A stretch of 60,326 nucleotides of DNA, from the NCBI RefSeq assembly GCF_900186465.1, contig NZ_LT891957.1, positions 1 to 60,326 on the forward strand, read 5' to 3'. A model generated the notes under the pieces. It was given only the letters and a program-made list of their open reading frames with translations. It ran no database searches and was not told the DNA's origin. This document shows, in pieces, positions 43,829 to 54,503 of this stretch. Made by a program: the position numbers and the translations under genes. The stretch's first letter is position 1; every line of letters begins with the position of its first letter. This stretch comes from Centipeda felix (lineage in GTDB: Bacteria; Bacillota; Negativicutes; Selenomonadales; Selenomonadaceae).

Positions 43829-44484
43829 CCCTCTGCCAGCCTCCTCTCAAGATAATGTTTGGCAGATCCGAGCCGATTCAATTTCGGCATACAGATATTG
43901 TTGAGAGAGCAGTTCTTGCAGCCTTTTCGGCGCTTCACGCGCGGGGTATGTCCACTCCGGATATACTGCCGCATTTCCTGCACCAGAACCGGGATCCGCG
44001 CTTTCAGTTCGTCCGAAAATATGAACTTAACCCGACGGCGAATCTCCCCATAATACAAATAGCCGAAGGGAATATCTGTCATGAGCATATCCTCGAGGCA
44101 GAGTGCCTGCAGGGTCAGTTGGAGTACATCCTCCGCCCCCTCCTTGGGCCTTCCTCTCTTATACTCTATTGGGACGACGCGATAACTGCCCTGATAGGAG
44201 GGAATACTTACTCCTGTAGGATCCGCCTGGAATTCGACAACATCGCAGGCCCCGGAAATTCCAATCCGAGGGGATGCTACGCGCATTCCACGTACAATGA
44301 TCTTATTGCCGCGCTTCTCCTTGATGTTCTCATCGTGCGCCCTTTCGTGCAGGGCATTCCCCTCGACGGTCAGAATATTTTCCTGCCAATGCTGCTCGAG
44401 ATGAATCAGCCCCCATTGACGAGGACAAAAGACATAGTGCTGAATCTCCGAGAGCATGATATACTCTTCCTCAGCATACCCCAT
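43825..44484 (-). CDS. cas4: CRISPR-associated exonuclease Cas4
   Basis: This 219-residue RecB-family protein helps select and trim prespacers with the correct PAM. The first cluster cysteine is in LSEIQHYVFCPRQWGLIHLE and three more are in GCKNCSLNNICMPKLNRLG, the usual 1+3 arrangement for a 4Fe-4S cluster. The nuclease motif VVPIEYKRGRPK contains the E-x-K pair. ATG 44484 begins one base after the cas7 stop; the frame extends 29 residues further inside cas7 without similarity. Confidence 0.95.
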   Translation of the reverse strand: MGYAEEEYIMLSEIQHYVFCPRQWGLIHLEQHWQENILTVEGNALHERAHDENIKEKRGNKIIVRGMRVASPRIGISGACDVVEFQADPTGVSIPSYQGSYRVVPIEYKRGRPKEGAEDVLQLTLQALCLEDMLMTDIPFGYLYYGEIRRRVKFIFSDELKARIPVLVQEMRQYIRSGHTPRVKRRKGCKNCSLNNICMPKLNRLGSAKHYLERRLAEG

Positions 44485-44485
44485 A

Positions 44486-45454
44486 TCAATCGACCAAGCT
44501 TCCCTCAACATATTTCTCAATGTGAATGCCGTCAATAGCGTAGAGCGCACTATCGTCAATGATGTAGTCATCCAAATGTGATGGTGTCTCTACTCCATCC
44601 TTTTTCTGTGCCGAAACGCTGCGGTGGATCTTCGCACTCGGTGCGCAGCCGGTTTTATTGGCATGCTCAATCCAATAGAAACGGCTCATCTCCATGCTTC
44701 CCTCAGGGCGGGCGGACGATGCATCATTCTCGAAAATTGTACAGAGAGCCTCCTTGATCTTTTCGGCATCCCCCTCGCTGAACCCCGTCTTTTCCGCCAG
44801 CTGGACGTTAATACTGCCCTGGAATTTATACACGCCAAAGTCTACGCGATACTTCATGCCCATCGTATCCGAGCCTTTCTTATCGCCTGGCTCATTGTTG
44901 ACACTCTTCGTGATCTGTATACCCGTGATGGTGACAGGATCGAGGCTGACTGCCGTATGGAGAGTTACGGGGCCCCGCACGCCGACGGATACGCCATCAG
45001 TATCTGTTGATTCAGATTCCTCTTCTTTGTTTTTTCTCTTATCCTGCTTTTTTAACGCAAAAACCTGACCAAAAGTTCGAACATCTATCCATGCTCTGCA
45101 TACTTCTCTTTCAAATTCCAGCCGCATTTCTCTTTTGTTTTCCACACCTTGACCTTTTCCTTTGCCCTTATTCATCTGCGCCAATATCAATCCAACTTTT
45201 GGATGTTTTTCTACACGAGAACGAATACTATCACAGCCATCGTCAGAACGTTCATCTGCCTGGATAAGAATTCTCTCTCCTGCATCCTGCAGGCGATTCC
45301 GTATTTTACGCTTAATGCATACATCGGACATTTCCCCATAGCCATCGTAGTCTGTACGAGGCTGATTCCCATTCAACGGATCTCCATTCGGATTCGAGTG
45401 ATCCACAATGATAAATCCAATAAAATCAATTTTCTTTTCCAAAGTAGCCATCAT
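44486..45454 (-). CDS. cas7: Type I-C Cas7 (Csd2) backbone subunit
   Basis: This 322-residue protein forms the helical backbone that coats the crRNA in the I-C Cascade. It opens with the characteristic IDFIGFIIVDHSNPNGDPLN and GNQPRTDYDGYGEMSDVCIK, and has ITGIQITKSVNNEP and GMKYRVDFGVYKFQGSINVQ. It overlaps cas8c by 4 bases and is followed within one base by cas4. A second ATG one codon downstream is an alternative start. Confidence 0.97.
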   Translation of the reverse strand: MMATLEKKIDFIGFIIVDHSNPNGDPLNGNQPRTDYDGYGEMSDVCIKRKIRNRLQDAGERILIQADERSDDGCDSIRSRVEKHPKVGLILAQMNKGKGKGQGVENKREMRLEFEREVCRAWIDVRTFGQVFALKKQDKRKNKEEESESTDTDGVSVGVRGPVTLHTAVSLDPVTITGIQITKSVNNEPGDKKGSDTMGMKYRVDFGVYKFQGSINVQLAEKTGFSEGDAEKIKEALCTIFENDASSARPEGSMEMSRFYWIEHANKTGCAPSAKIHRSVSAQKKDGVETPSHLDDYIIDDSALYAIDGIHIEKYVEGSLVD

Positions 45455-47310
45455 TTATTCTCCTCTCTCATTGCATCCTTCTTATTCTCTTCTCGCTCTT
45501 TTCTCAACGCATGACGTTGGCAGGATAATCCCAAAAGGAATTCAACCTCTAACGGTGCATTCGAGCAAAAGTCCCCATCATCAAACATAGAGATAATTTC
45601 ATCGATAAGCGCTATTTCTTTTCCTCCATACTTTTCCCGTTTTGCCTGATAAGGAAGAAGCTTTTTTTGTATGGTTTCCCATGTCGAAACCGGCCGCGAG
45701 GAAAAGATATTCATATAACGCATTGCGTTGGTGATACGACTCCCCTTTTCCTCTGCAGTGAATGTTTCACGCTCCATCTGATCGGCAACAGCCAACAGCC
45801 TGCCAAACAGATATGATCGATTCGTCTTTCTCTCATTCAATGCCACAGTATATACCTCCTTTTTACGATTCAACCGATTGCAGATAATAGAGCAAGCAGG
45901 TTCTAAAATCAGATGCTCCCATTTTTCCAATGGATCACATATTGCCCTTTTTACCACTCGGCTAAACGCCATTCGCTCCATATCTGCAGGCAATGGAACG
46001 CCTTGGACAATAGAGAAGAATATTCTATGAAGTTCCATCTTCATCTGCTTATCACTGATGTTATCACCACGATATGCATAAACCAGCTTTCGTGGACTAG
46101 GAACTCCAAAGTAAGATGGATACCAACCTGGATTTTTCTTGTCCCTTGTATCTTGATTTCGCTGATACCACTGACCAGCTGTATGCCATTTTTCGATTCG
46201 TTCGATAAAGTCCTCGCCCGCCATCTCGCCGTAATAGCAGATAGAAAGCCGCCCCTTATCAGTCACTGCGTCTAGGATTATGACATTAACCTGACTCGTC
46301 TTTGCACGCCGAAAATCATGCCGATAGCCATCCAACGCTTTATGCAGATTCTGAGCCCACATTTTCAGAGTATCCGGCTGCGCCGCCTCCATAGGTCTGC
46401 GCTTGTGTATCAATCCCTCCGTATCATCAAAGACCGAAGGAATCGACACGGAGTTTCTACCCCATGCAAGGAACACACGCCCATCAACGTTTTTTCCTTG
46501 ATTCTCAACAAGCCATCGCAATGCATTCATAGACTTTTGAACGGTTTCTTCTCCAATTGAAAGACATTCCTTTCCTAAAACAAACCGTCCACGAAAAGTA
46601 AAATTGTCTTCATCATTGGAAGAAATAAGCCTTGTCCCATCTCCATGCGTTCGAATTCCTCTGGTATCAGGTTTCTCAATAGTTACCATCATCTTGCCTG
46701 ATCCATAACAAAGAGACTTGGATGCATTCTCATAGAATAAACTACTATATATTTTTTTATAGGAGTCTTGTACCTCTTTGTCTCGCCAAGGATCAATACG
46801 CCCCTCTATCCTAAAACGAACGACCGATGATAACTTTGATGTTATTTTTCCTTTTGTCGCAATCTTCCTTTCAAGCAAATCATGAATTAGGTCATGCTGA
46901 CTGATATATGCATAAACTGCTCGCACAATCAATGGAGAATCTTCTTGCTGCACCCACTTTGTGAGAAGCTTTTTATATGCCCTATAAGACTCCATATCTT
47001 TCTTTTTTGGGTTTTCAATAAATTTATGGTAATCTTTAGATACATATGCTATTTTATCAAATAACGGATGCGGCACTGCTTTTGATGTTCTTGGGTATGG
47101 CGTACAAGGCATAGGGGTCGCCCGTTCTTCCTTAGGAAGTTCAAATGCATCAATAAATTCTCCGTTTTCTCTCAATACTACTTCGATCCATGCATCATGT
47201 ATGCTATACCCTATCGGAGATAAAGCAACCTTCATACCCTCAACATCATCCCTGCCGGCAAAGCGCTCGTTCTCATCATAGGTCTGCACCAGCTGTTCCA
47301 TCCAGCTCAT
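45451..47310 (-). CDS. cas8c: Type I-C Cas8c (Csd1) large subunit
   Basis: This is the 619-residue large subunit of I-C Cascade, which recognises the PAM and recruits Cas3; in I-C systems the same gene also yields a small Cas11-like subunit from an internal start. Segments [20 protein letters not shown] and [20 protein letters not shown] resemble the Csd1 family. I chose ATG 47310 ([19 protein letters not shown]) overlapping the cas5 stop by 4 bases, with GGGGGGAG upstream. The gene is more AT-rich than the chromosome around it. An internal Cas11c start cannot be fixed by eye. Confidence 0.94.
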   Translation of the reverse strand: MSWMEQLVQTYDENERFAGRDDVEGMKVALSPIGYSIHDAWIEVVLRENGEFIDAFELPKEERATPMPCTPYPRTSKAVPHPLFDKIAYVSKDYHKFIENPKKKDMESYRAYKKLLTKWVQQEDSPLIVRAVYAYISQHDLIHDLLERKIATKGKITSKLSSVVRFRIEGRIDPWRDKEVQDSYKKIYSSLFYENASKSLCYGSGKMMVTIEKPDTRGIRTHGDGTRLISSNDEDNFTFRGRFVLGKECLSIGEETVQKSMNALRWLVENQGKNVDGRVFLAWGRNSVSIPSVFDDTEGLIHKRRPMEAAQPDTLKMWAQNLHKALDGYRHDFRRAKTSQVNVIILDAVTDKGRLSICYYGEMAGEDFIERIEKWHTAGQWYQRNQDTRDKKNPGWYPSYFGVPSPRKLVYAYRGDNISDKQMKMELHRIFFSIVQGVPLPADMERMAFSRVVKRAICDPLEKWEHLILEPACSIICNRLNRKKEVYTVALNERKTNRSYLFGRLLAVADQMERETFTAEEKGSRITNAMRYMNIFSSRPVSTWETIQKKLLPYQAKREKYGGKEIALIDEIISMFDDGDFCSNAPLEVEFLLGLSCQRHALRKEREENKKDAMREENK

Positions 47311-48026
47311 AATCTCCCCCCTTCCAATTCCTCCCATTCATCTGCAGCAAAGGTAACGCTGTTCTTATCGAAGAGCTTGCTCTTCACCTTGCGAATGTCG
47401 CGCACAAGACGGCATTCCTCCGGGCGCGGGAAACGAATCACACCGTCTTCCATTACCGGCTGCCAAAGGCGCACCTGTAGCATATTTCCACCCGTTTCAT
47501 CAACGTAGTTGAATCCGTGGAACATCGTGCCGAGCGGCATCTCACCTGCTTTATCGTAGTATCCGACGCCCTCTCCGTAGTTCACAGGCTCGACATAGCC
47601 CTGACACTCGCGCGTGCCGAGGAAGATGTCGCGCCGTCCGCCGCGCTCCACCATCCTCTTTGCGATATTGTGATGCTTATGCTCATCCCTGTCCGCTGCC
47701 AGCTCCTTTCGATGCAGATTGAACTCGAAATGCGCACGCACCTGATAGCACACATCACTCAGATATGTATAGATGGAGAGTTCGTTGCGACCACCGCTAT
47801 ACTTCATCGGCTTCACACCACGCGACTGCGTTGTGATTCGATTCATGACACGCACCTCGTCGATCACCCAGTAGAACGTAGGTTTCCAATACAAACTTTC
47901 GGTAATCCCCTTCAGTGCCTGATAGGTCGGTATCGAGTAAGAGGATCGCTCGCCACCAATCTTCGTAATCGGATCGGTAAAGAGTGCCATCCTCCCATAG
48001 ACCTGAAACTCAATCGTATTTCTCAT
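47307..48026 (-). CDS. cas5c: Type I-C Cas5c (Cas5d) crRNA-processing subunit
   Basis: This 239-residue RAMP protein replaces Cas6 in type I-C, cutting the precursor RNA at the repeat hairpin and staying bound to the 5' handle. It begins [20 protein letters not shown] and has [20 protein letters not shown] and the His-rich segment [12 protein letters not shown], where catalytic Lys/His residues lie in characterised Cas5d. It is 12 bases after cas3 and overlaps cas8c. Confidence 0.96.
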   Translation of the reverse strand: MRNTIEFQVYGRMALFTDPITKIGGERSSYSIPTYQALKGITESLYWKPTFYWVIDEVRVMNRITTQSRGVKPMKYSGGRNELSIYTYLSDVCYQVRAHFEFNLHRKELAADRDEHKHHNIAKRMVERGGRRDIFLGTRECQGYVEPVNYGEGVGYYDKAGEMPLGTMFHGFNYVDETGGNMLQVRLWQPVMEDGVIRFPRPEECRLVRDIRKVKSKLFDKNSVTFAADEWEELEGGRL

Positions 48027-48038
48027 ATGTTCACCTCC

Positions 48039-50483
48039 TTAAATCATGCAGTAAGCATTCCCCTGCTCTTCTGTCTGCACACCGAATGCCTCATTGTAGT
48101 ATTCCTCGCGCAGTGCCATCACCCCGCTCTCCGTCCGCCAGACTGCACCAAGTCCTGCGAGTTCTTTTATCTCATACGAAAAGAGGTTAACCATATATTG
48201 CTGCGCTGATTTCATCTGCTTTCCGATTGATTTCCTGTCGAAAATCCTGTCATCAAACGCGACAATCATATCCTTCCCGCCCGCATAGGGAACAAGTACG
48301 GCTTCGGTATGTGAATCAATGACGATAAAGGCACGCCCCGCATCCCGAAATGCCTGCCTAAAATAAGAAGAGATCCTATCCCCGCGTCCCATACGAGCCT
48401 GCACGCCTGCGCTATTAGCGCTTAATAAGTCAAATATTGTATTTTGAGTATTTAGAGGATAGCGCATTTCTTTCCCAGTACGCCCAGCATAAAACCTGCG
48501 AAAGTACTCCTGCATGACTGAGGGACTTAAAATTGTATTTGCCGCTCGATCATAAAGCATAACGCGGGCAATATTTTTCCCGTGACGAATGTCTTTCAAG
48601 TGATCAAGATTTTCATCGGCACATTCAAAAACCCGAACTATCCCCTTCTCCATTTCCCCGTGCCGATTACACCGCCCTGCAGCCTGCGCGATGGAGGAGA
48701 ATCCTGCTAGAGCACGATAAACCACGGGAAAAGACACATCAACCCCCGCTTCAATCAGCTGTGTACTGATGCAAACAAGTCTTTTCTCCGGATGATTTTT
48801 ACGCTCAGCAAGCGCCCTTCGAAGTTCTTTTAAGGTTGCTTTACGATGTGCCGAGCACATCTTCGTGCTAAGGTGCACAATTTGTATCTCTTTATCTGAA
48901 GGCTGTATCTTTTCCGAAACAGCCTGATAGATTTCCTTCGCTTTTTTCGTGAGATTCACAATACAGAGTACATCCCCGATTTCTTCCACGCTTTTGCAGA
49001 TTTCTGAGGCAATCTCCTCCGCAGACCACCCGCCATCACGATAACAATTTTCAACATCTACCCTTTCGAATCCTTCAAATGTCTTTTTAATATCAGAGGT
49101 CATGGCTGCGTTGTCACTGAGATTGATTGAAACATCTAGCTTCTCCAAAGGTGGCTGGGTTGCCGTACACAGAACCGCTGTAATGCGGCAGAAATCTTTA
49201 AGAAAATTCATAGCTGCATTGAAAAGAAAAGTACATCGTACAGGAAGAGTCTGTATCTCGTCAAAGATTACAATGCTGTCCTGCAGAGAATTCATCCTGC
49301 GAATGGAACTGTTCCCGCCAGCAAAAAGTGTGTTGAGAAACTGCACCTGTGTTGTAAAGATGATGGGCACATCCCATCGTTCTGTCAGGATACGACGCCA
49401 GTCCATACTCTCTGTGTCTTCTCCGTCCGCCTCGGTAATGACATTGGAATGATGCTCCAGAATTGCTTCATCCACGCGGAAAATATCGCGAATTTCTTTG
49501 ACGTTCTGGTCGATGATCGAGGTGTAGGGTATGACGACAATGATTCGTTTCTTTTGATATCTCTGTGCATGCTGTAGGGCAAAACGCATGCTTGCCAGCG
49601 TTTTCCCTCCGCCCGTGGGAACACAAAGCCTGAAAATTCCCGGCTCCTCCTCCGCAGCTTTCAAACAATCATCGCTGATTTTTTTGCGCAACTGTGCAAT
49701 CTTCTTTGCTTTTGGTTCCTTCGGCAGAGAAAAACCCGCAAGTTTACACTCCAATTTATCAGAGAAATCCGCCCATATCTCAGCAGTTTCCCATTTATCT
49801 GTCAGTGGTCTATCCAGCTCAAATTCCGCGCTGTCCAAGCGATCTGCGTCAACCAGCATACTAAGCAGGAGTTTGTGTACCATGCCCCAGTAAAAACAAT
49901 ATGCTTCATTCATCTCGTCATCCGGGCAATGTACGGCACGCGCAATTTTCGCATCCAAATCGGCAATCTCATAAATCGACTGTTCAAATATTCCATTAAG
50001 TTCTTCCTCCGCAATCACTTCACTGAAAAAATATTTGAGATCGACCCGAGAGAGTATATCCGCCTTATCGTTACGGCGAAGAAAATCAGAAGATTCATCT
50101 TTTCCATCTTGTCCATAATAATTCAGTAAGCCAGTATGATGTGAAAAAATCACAAGCGATGCGATTTCTGCAACAAACCTATAATCTGCATTCTTTCTTC
50201 CATACTGTACCAACAGAAACTGACCGCCCGCCGTCGAGTGATCCACATCACCTGCACGGCTGTAATTCCCAGGATTCTTGCGGCACCAGTCAAGATACTC
50301 TGCAAAATCCTTCGAACATTTCCCAAGATCATGCAGCACGCCGATCAGATAAGCAAGCGACGAGAGTCCGATCCTCGCCGCATCTTCTTTCATCAAATTG
50401 CCCACACGAAGAAGATGATCCTCCATCGACTGTTCTTTCGAGCCATCGCGCCGAATATGTGCAAGATACTGTTTCATCTTCAT
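48039..50483 (-). CDS. cas3: CRISPR-associated helicase-nuclease Cas3
   Basis: This 814-residue effector degrades DNA bound by Cascade. The N-terminal HD nuclease has His51-Asp52 (VLHDLGK), DHSTAGG near residue 81 and His115-His116. The helicase has Walker A PTGGGKT (289-295), DEIQ (408-411) and TATQ (440-443), with helicase motif VI-like AQAAGRCNRHGE later. ATG 50483 has AGGAG five bases upstream. All key residues appear intact, so the system looks functional. Upstream sequence to 50583 is very AT-rich, without a clear consensus promoter. Confidence 0.97.
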   Translation of the reverse strand: MKMKQYLAHIRRDGSKEQSMEDHLLRVGNLMKEDAARIGLSSLAYLIGVLHDLGKCSKDFAEYLDWCRKNPGNYSRAGDVDHSTAGGQFLLVQYGRKNADYRFVAEIASLVIFSHHTGLLNYYGQDGKDESSDFLRRNDKADILSRVDLKYFFSEVIAEEELNGIFEQSIYEIADLDAKIARAVHCPDDEMNEAYCFYWGMVHKLLLSMLVDADRLDSAEFELDRPLTDKWETAEIWADFSDKLECKLAGFSLPKEPKAKKIAQLRKKISDDCLKAAEEEPGIFRLCVPTGGGKTLASMRFALQHAQRYQKKRIIVVIPYTSIIDQNVKEIRDIFRVDEAILEHHSNVITEADGEDTESMDWRRILTERWDVPIIFTTQVQFLNTLFAGGNSSIRRMNSLQDSIVIFDEIQTLPVRCTFLFNAAMNFLKDFCRITAVLCTATQPPLEKLDVSINLSDNAAMTSDIKKTFEGFERVDVENCYRDGGWSAEEIASEICKSVEEIGDVLCIVNLTKKAKEIYQAVSEKIQPSDKEIQIVHLSTKMCSAHRKATLKELRRALAERKNHPEKRLVCISTQLIEAGVDVSFPVVYRALAGFSSIAQAAGRCNRHGEMEKGIVRVFECADENLDHLKDIRHGKNIARVMLYDRAANTILSPSVMQEYFRRFYAGRTGKEMRYPLNTQNTIFDLLSANSAGVQARMGRGDRISSYFRQAFRDAGRAFIVIDSHTEAVLVPYAGGKDMIVAFDDRIFDRKSIGKQMKSAQQYMVNLFSYEIKELAGLGAVWRTESGVMALREEYYNEAFGVQTEEQGNAYCMI

Positions 50484-50583
50484 CTCACTCCTAAGGTTAT
50501 AATTCTATTTTATTTTATTAATTCCTTTAACTATTTATTCTAATCAAAAAATTTTATACCCTTTCATGTATAGACATGACATT

Positions 50584-50620
50584 AAAAAATCCCCTCGTCC
50601 GAAAATCATCAGACGAGAGG
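50584..50620 (-). terminator. Intrinsic terminator after tRNA-Tyr/tRNA-Met
   Basis: CCTCTCGTC (minus strand, from 50620) pairs with GACGAGGGG (to 50591) with one mismatch and is followed by ATTTTTT. It separates the tRNA pair from the cas operon. Confidence 0.85.
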
Positions 50621-50633
50621 ATATATGTTCATT

Positions 50634-50710
50634 TGGTGGCGGCACAGAGATTTGAACTCCGGACACTGCGGGTATGAACCGCATGCTCTAGCCAACTGAG
50701 CTATGCCGCC
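50634..50710 (-). tRNA. tRNA-Met (CAU), probably elongator
   Basis: The 77-base cloverleaf includes an encoded CCA. Minus strand GGCGGCATAGCTCAGTTGG..., anticodon loop TTCATAC (CAU), T-arm GGAGTTCAAATCTCT. The fully paired GGCGGCA acceptor and the absence of three G-C pairs in the anticodon stem argue against an initiator. An Ile2 tRNA (modified CAU) is less likely on overall similarity. Confidence 0.9.
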
Positions 50711-50712
50711 GA

Positions 50713-50798
50713 TGGTGGGCAGGGATGGATTCGAACCATCGTAATCCGAAGATGACAGATTTACAGTCTGTTGCCTTTAACCACTCGGCCACCTACCC
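50713..50798 (-). tRNA. tRNA-Tyr (GUA)
   Basis: This is an 86-base type II tRNA with a long variable arm and encoded CCA. Minus strand GGGTAGGTGGCCGAGTGG..., anticodon GTA within ACTGTAAAT, T-loop GGTTCGAATCC, and acceptor GGGTAGG pairing with CCTGCCC. It lies two bases upstream of tRNA-Met in the same transcript. Confidence 0.95.
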
Positions 50799-50811
50799 AA
50801 AAACTTTGACA

Positions 50812-50841
50812 AGTATATGCGATAAGGCGCTCCTTTGTCAA
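50812..50841 (-). promoter_or_regulatory. Promoter for tRNA-Tyr/tRNA-Met
   Basis: On the minus strand TTGACA (50836-50841) and TATACT (50812-50817) are 18 bases apart, with the start point about 8 bases before tRNA-Tyr. Confidence 0.8.
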
Positions 50842-50854
50842 GGAGTTTTTCCCG

Positions 50855-52360
50855 TTATTCAGCAAGCGGTTTCATCGTCGGGAACAGCAGCACATCGCGG
50901 ATGGACGGGCTGTCCGTCAGGAGCATGACGAGGCGGTCGATGCCGATGCCAAGTCCGCCTGTCGGCGGAAGTCCGTACTCAAGTGCCGTCACATAGTCAT
51001 GATCCATGACATGTGCCTCGGCATCCCCTGCCTCGCGCTGTGCGAGCTGATCCAGGAAGCGCTGTTCCTGATCGATGGGATCGTTCAGCTCCGTAAAGCC
51101 ATTGGCGAGCTCACGCCCATAGATGAAGAACTCGAAGCGATCTGTGATTCGCGGGTCGTCCGCGTTGCGCTTGGCGAGCGGCGAGATCTCCGTCGGATGT
51201 CCCGTAATGAAGGTCGGCTGCATCAGAGACTCCTCGACCTTCTCCTCAAATGCCGCATTGAGAATTCCGCCGATGCCATGACGCTCCTCGAACGGGACGT
51301 GAATCTCGCGCGCCATGGCGCGTGCCTCGTCCACTGTACGGCAGGAGAGGAAGTCCTTCCCCGTCGCCTCACGGACAGCATCATTCATACTGATGGTACG
51401 CACCTGTTCAAGGTCGATCTCAACCCCCTGATACGTGATCTTCGTCGTCCCCAGTACATCCTCTGCCGCCTGACGGACAATACCCTCCGTGATCGCCATG
51501 AGATCGCGATGATCAGCAAATGCCTGATAGATCTCAATGGAGGTAAACTCAGGGTTATGCCGTACGTCCATCCCCTCGTTGCGGAAGACGCGCCCCATCT
51601 CGTAGACGCGATCCAGTCCGCCGACGATCAGACGCTTTAGACTGAGCTCGGTCGCAATACGCAGATAGAGGTCAATGTCGAGCGCGTTGTGATGTGTGAC
51701 AAAGGGACGCGCCGCTGCCCCACCCGCGAGTGTGGAAAGCACGGGCGTCTCAACCTCTAGGAAGTCGCGCGCATCGAGATAGCGGCGAATCGATTGGAGG
51801 ATTGCTGTGCGCTTGCGGAATGTCTCACGCACCTCCTGATTGACCATGAGATCAAGATAGCGCTGACGATAGCGTGTATCCACGTCCTTCAGTCCGTGGA
51901 ACTTCTCAGGCAGAGGACGAAGCGCCTTGGCGAGGAGGTCAAAGTCCTCGACACGCACAGTCACCTCACCGCGCCGCGTCTTAAAGACGACACCGCGAAT
52001 GCCGATGATGTCGCCGATATCGAGCCGTTTGAACTCCTCTTTGTACTTCTGCTCGCCGAGCACGTCAAGCTTAAAGTATACCTGAATGTTCCCTGTGCGG
52101 TCATTCAGCGTGGAGAAGGACGCCTTGCCATGCCCGCGAATCGCCATCAGACGCCCTGCAATGCGGACTTCCTTTCCCTCCTCATCCTCGGCGAGATGAT
52201 CGTATTCCTTTTTCAGATCCGCCGCATAGTCCGTGACCTCATAGCGATGTCCAAACGGGGCAATCCCCATGGCGCGGAACGCATCCATCTTTTCCCGACG
52301 GACGCGCATCATTTCATTCAGATCCTGTTCCTGAGCAACGGATGCATGTTCTTCAGCCAT
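50855..52360 (-). CDS. lysS: Lysine--tRNA ligase (class II)
   Basis: This 501-residue class II synthetase charges tRNA-Lys. It has an N-terminal OB-fold ([20 protein letters not shown]), motif 1 region [20 protein letters not shown], motif 2 [20 protein letters not shown] and motif 3 [23 protein letters not shown] 52360 ([13 protein letters not shown]) has AAAGGAA upstream. It follows greA by 11 bases in the common greA-lysS arrangement. Confidence 0.97.
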   Translation of the reverse strand: MAEEHASVAQEQDLNEMMRVRREKMDAFRAMGIAPFGHRYEVTDYAADLKKEYDHLAEDEEGKEVRIAGRLMAIRGHGKASFSTLNDRTGNIQVYFKLDVLGEQKYKEEFKRLDIGDIIGIRGVVFKTRRGEVTVRVEDFDLLAKALRPLPEKFHGLKDVDTRYRQRYLDLMVNQEVRETFRKRTAILQSIRRYLDARDFLEVETPVLSTLAGGAAARPFVTHHNALDIDLYLRIATELSLKRLIVGGLDRVYEMGRVFRNEGMDVRHNPEFTSIEIYQAFADHRDLMAITEGIVRQAAEDVLGTTKITYQGVEIDLEQVRTISMNDAVREATGKDFLSCRTVDEARAMAREIHVPFEERHGIGGILNAAFEEKVEESLMQPTFITGHPTEISPLAKRNADDPRITDRFEFFIYGRELANGFTELNDPIDQEQRFLDQLAQREAGDAEAHVMDHDYVTALEYGLPPTGGLGIGIDRLVMLLTDSPSIRDVLLFPTMKPLAE

Positions 52361-52371
52361 CAATGTTCCTT

Positions 52372-52842
52372 TCACTTCTTGATATCGATAATCTTGTACT
52401 GGATGACACCCGCGGGGGCATTCACATTGATGGTGCGCCCGATTTTCTGTCCGAGGAGCGCCTCGCCGAGCGGGGACTCATTCGAGATCTTTCCCTCATC
52501 GGGATCCGCCTCCGTCGAACCGACGATGAGGAACGTCTCCTCCTCGTCAAACTCCAAATCCTTAACCATCACACGGCTGCCCATCGTCACAGTCTTGCCG
52601 TCGCCCGCCTTGATGATGTCGGAGTTGCGAATCTTGTTCTCGAGCTCCTGAATCTCGCCCTCGAGAAATGCCTGCTCATTCTTCGCATCATCGTACTCAG
52701 AGTTCTCGGAGAGATCACCGAGAGCAATGGCGGCCTTTAGACGCTCTGCGATCTCGATGCGTCGAACGCTTTTGAGATAGTTGAGTTTCTCAACGAGCTT
52801 GTTGTACCCATCTTCGGTCAGCATGACCTTTTTCTCTGCCAT
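52372..52842 (-). CDS. greA: Transcription elongation factor GreA
   Basis: This 156-residue factor stimulates RNA cleavage in backtracked RNA polymerase. It has [20 protein letters not shown], the coiled-coil acidic tip sequence [20 protein letters not shown] and the C-terminal [24 protein letters not shown] precedes the ATG. It is in tandem with lysS. Confidence 0.97.
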   Translation of the reverse strand: MAEKKVMLTEDGYNKLVEKLNYLKSVRRIEIAERLKAAIALGDLSENSEYDDAKNEQAFLEGEIQELENKIRNSDIIKAGDGKTVTMGSRVMVKDLEFDEEETFLIVGSTEADPDEGKISNESPLGEALLGQKIGRTINVNAPAGVIQYKIIDIKK

Positions 52843-52855
52843 GAAATGATCTCCT

Positions 52856-53152
52856 TCACTCTATGTGTACTTTTTTATTGATTTCATCCAGCAGTGCGGT
52901 GAGTTCCTCACCGCCTGACAGGACTAATGCTTCTCTTTGTGCATGCCGGAGTTTTTTGATCTGACATTCCCTCCGCTGCGCCTCCTCCTTCGTCGAAAAG
53001 GACTCGACATAGGCGAGGAAAACGGGGCGGTGCGCACGCGTGTACTTTGCCCCGCTGCCGTCATAATGCGCACGAAGCCGCCGCTCAAGGTCGTTTGTCC
53101 AGCCCGCGTAAAGGCTCCCGTCCGCGCACCGCAGGAGGTAGGTGTAGTTCAT
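52856..53152 (-). CDS. GIY-YIG nuclease superfamily protein
   Basis: This is a 98-residue single-domain protein of the UPF0213/YhbQ type. It has the GIY-YIG-like motif [20 protein letters not shown], Arg in [18 protein letters not shown] and the acidic residue in [16 protein letters not shown]. Function is not firmly established; relatives may act on DNA ends. The 3' side is 13 bases before greA, and the start overlaps the cyclophilin gene by 4 bases. Confidence 0.88.
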   Translation of the reverse strand: MNYTYLLRCADGSLYAGWTNDLERRLRAHYDGSGAKYTRAHRPVFLAYVESFSTKEEAQRRECQIKKLRHAQREALVLSGGEELTALLDEINKKVHIE

Positions 53153-53757
53153 TCGTCCGCAGACTTGATCGTGATCTTCTCGATCACGACATCATGCACG
53201 GGGCGGTCTGCATAACCGGTCTGCGTGTGTCCAATGTCGCGTACGACATCCATCCCCTCGATCACCTTTCCGAAAACGGCATGATGATCGTCCAGCCACG
53301 GCGTCGCGGCAAGCGTAATGAAGAACTGACTTCCGCCCGTATTGGGACCCGCATTTGCCATGGAGAGGATGCCCTCATCATCGTGACGGAGTGACGGGTC
53401 GAACTCATCGGGAATACTGTAGCCCGGACCACCCGTGCCATTCCCGTTCGGATCTCCGCCCTGGATCATGAATCCGTCAATGACGCGATGAAAAATCAGC
53501 CCGTCATAGAACCCCTTCTCCACGAGATCAATGAAATTTTTCGTCGTGATCGGCGCCTTGTCCTCAAACAGCTCGACCTCAAATGTTCCCTTATTCGTTG
53601 TAAAAACTGCGATGTGATTTGCCACGGTGTGTTGTTCTCCTTTTTGATTCTGCGACAGCATATTGAGTGACATCCCTGCGTTCCCGCTGTGCACGATGCA
53701 AAGCACGGCAGCCACAACGAAAAAAACGAGCGCAAGGACAGAAAATTTCTTTCCCAT
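53149..53757 (-). CDS. Cyclophilin-type peptidyl-prolyl isomerase, membrane-anchored or exported
   Basis: This 202-residue protein has an N-terminal hydrophobic segment ([18 protein letters not shown]) and a cyclophilin domain with [40 protein letters not shown] and [18 protein letters not shown], including the catalytic Arg of FHRVI. It likely assists protein folding outside the cytoplasm. I chose ATG 53757 ([13 protein letters not shown]), with AGGAGAG 12 bases upstream; a TTG at 53784 overlapping the previous gene is an alternative. Confidence 0.9.
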   Translation of the reverse strand: MGKKFSVLALVFFVVAAVLCIVHSGNAGMSLNMLSQNQKGEQHTVANHIAVFTTNKGTFEVELFEDKAPITTKNFIDLVEKGFYDGLIFHRVIDGFMIQGGDPNGNGTGGPGYSIPDEFDPSLRHDDEGILSMANAGPNTGGSQFFITLAATPWLDDHHAVFGKVIEGMDVVRDIGHTQTGYADRPVHDVVIEKITIKSADE

Positions 53758-53780
53758 TCTACCGAATGCTCTCCTATATT

Positions 53781-54503
53781 TCAACCAAAATTGGAAAATT
53801 TATGCCGCTCTCCCGCCGTGCAGGGGGACCACACAGGAATTTCACGCCCCTTGGCAAAGAAATCTGCGGAGGGCTGCCATGCGGGATAGCCAACGGAATG
53901 CATCGCAACGAGTGCGCGCGGATTCGTCTCGGCGCAGAACACCTTCGCACCGCGTTCCATGGATGGACCAAGACGCCCGTCCACAGGGAAAAATGCGACG
54001 TCACACGAAAGCCCCGCCAGCCGTTTCATCTGTTTCCGAAAGCCGTTCTCGGCAAACTTGCGGTTCACCTCGGTGTCCCCAGTCCAGTCCCACCAGTTGA
54101 AATCGCCGGCATGAAAGATACGCTTTCCGTCCGCCTCGACGAGGAACGATGTTCCCTCGTCCGTAGAGGAGAACGATGTCACGGATATGCACTCATCCTT
54201 CCATGCATCGTAGCAGCCGATCCACGTGGTCTTATCCTGCGGAATCCGTGCTGCTCCTGCATTTTCACGAATATCCTCACTGAGGATATAGCGTGTGGTT
54301 TGCGCCGAAAAATCGGCAATCATCGGGTTAAAGTGGTCAAAATGTGCATGTGACGCAAAAAAATACAACGGCGCATCCCCATGGGCCCCAATCTGCTTCG
54401 GCAGCACGCCGGCAGGATCATCAAATGCATCAAACACGAGCAGAATCTCTCCCACACGGATGAGAAATCCACTGTTCAACAAATAGGTCGCTTCCACGAG
54501 CAC
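53781..54503 (-). CDS. MBL-fold metallo-hydrolase (UlaG-like)
   Basis: This 240-residue metallo-beta-lactamase-fold protein carries the zinc motif [13 protein letters not shown], an Asp/His site in [12 protein letters not shown], and begins with a strand pair [20 protein letters not shown] as in UlaG-type lactonases and RNA-processing relatives. The substrate is unknown. The probable start is GTG 54503, directly after the YitT stop and with AGGAG upstream; GTG 54497 is possible. Confidence 0.85.
   Translation of the reverse strand: MLVEATYLLNSGFLIRVGEILLVFDAFDDPAGVLPKQIGAHGDAPLYFFASHAHFDHFNPMIADFSAQTTRYILSEDIRENAGAARIPQDKTTWIGCYDAWKDECISVTSFSSTDEGTSFLVEADGKRIFHAGDFNWWDWTGDTEVNRKFAENGFRKQMKRLAGLSCDVAFFPVDGRLGPSMERGAKVFCAETNPRALVAMHSVGYPAWQPSADFFAKGREIPVWSPCTAGERHKFSNFG

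Noticed and set aside
50830-50850. Hairpin CTCCTT/AAGGAG followed by TTTTT, terminator-like on the plus strand
   Set aside because: It coincides with the -35 region of the tRNA-Tyr promoter on the minus strand, and no plus-strand gene precedes it.
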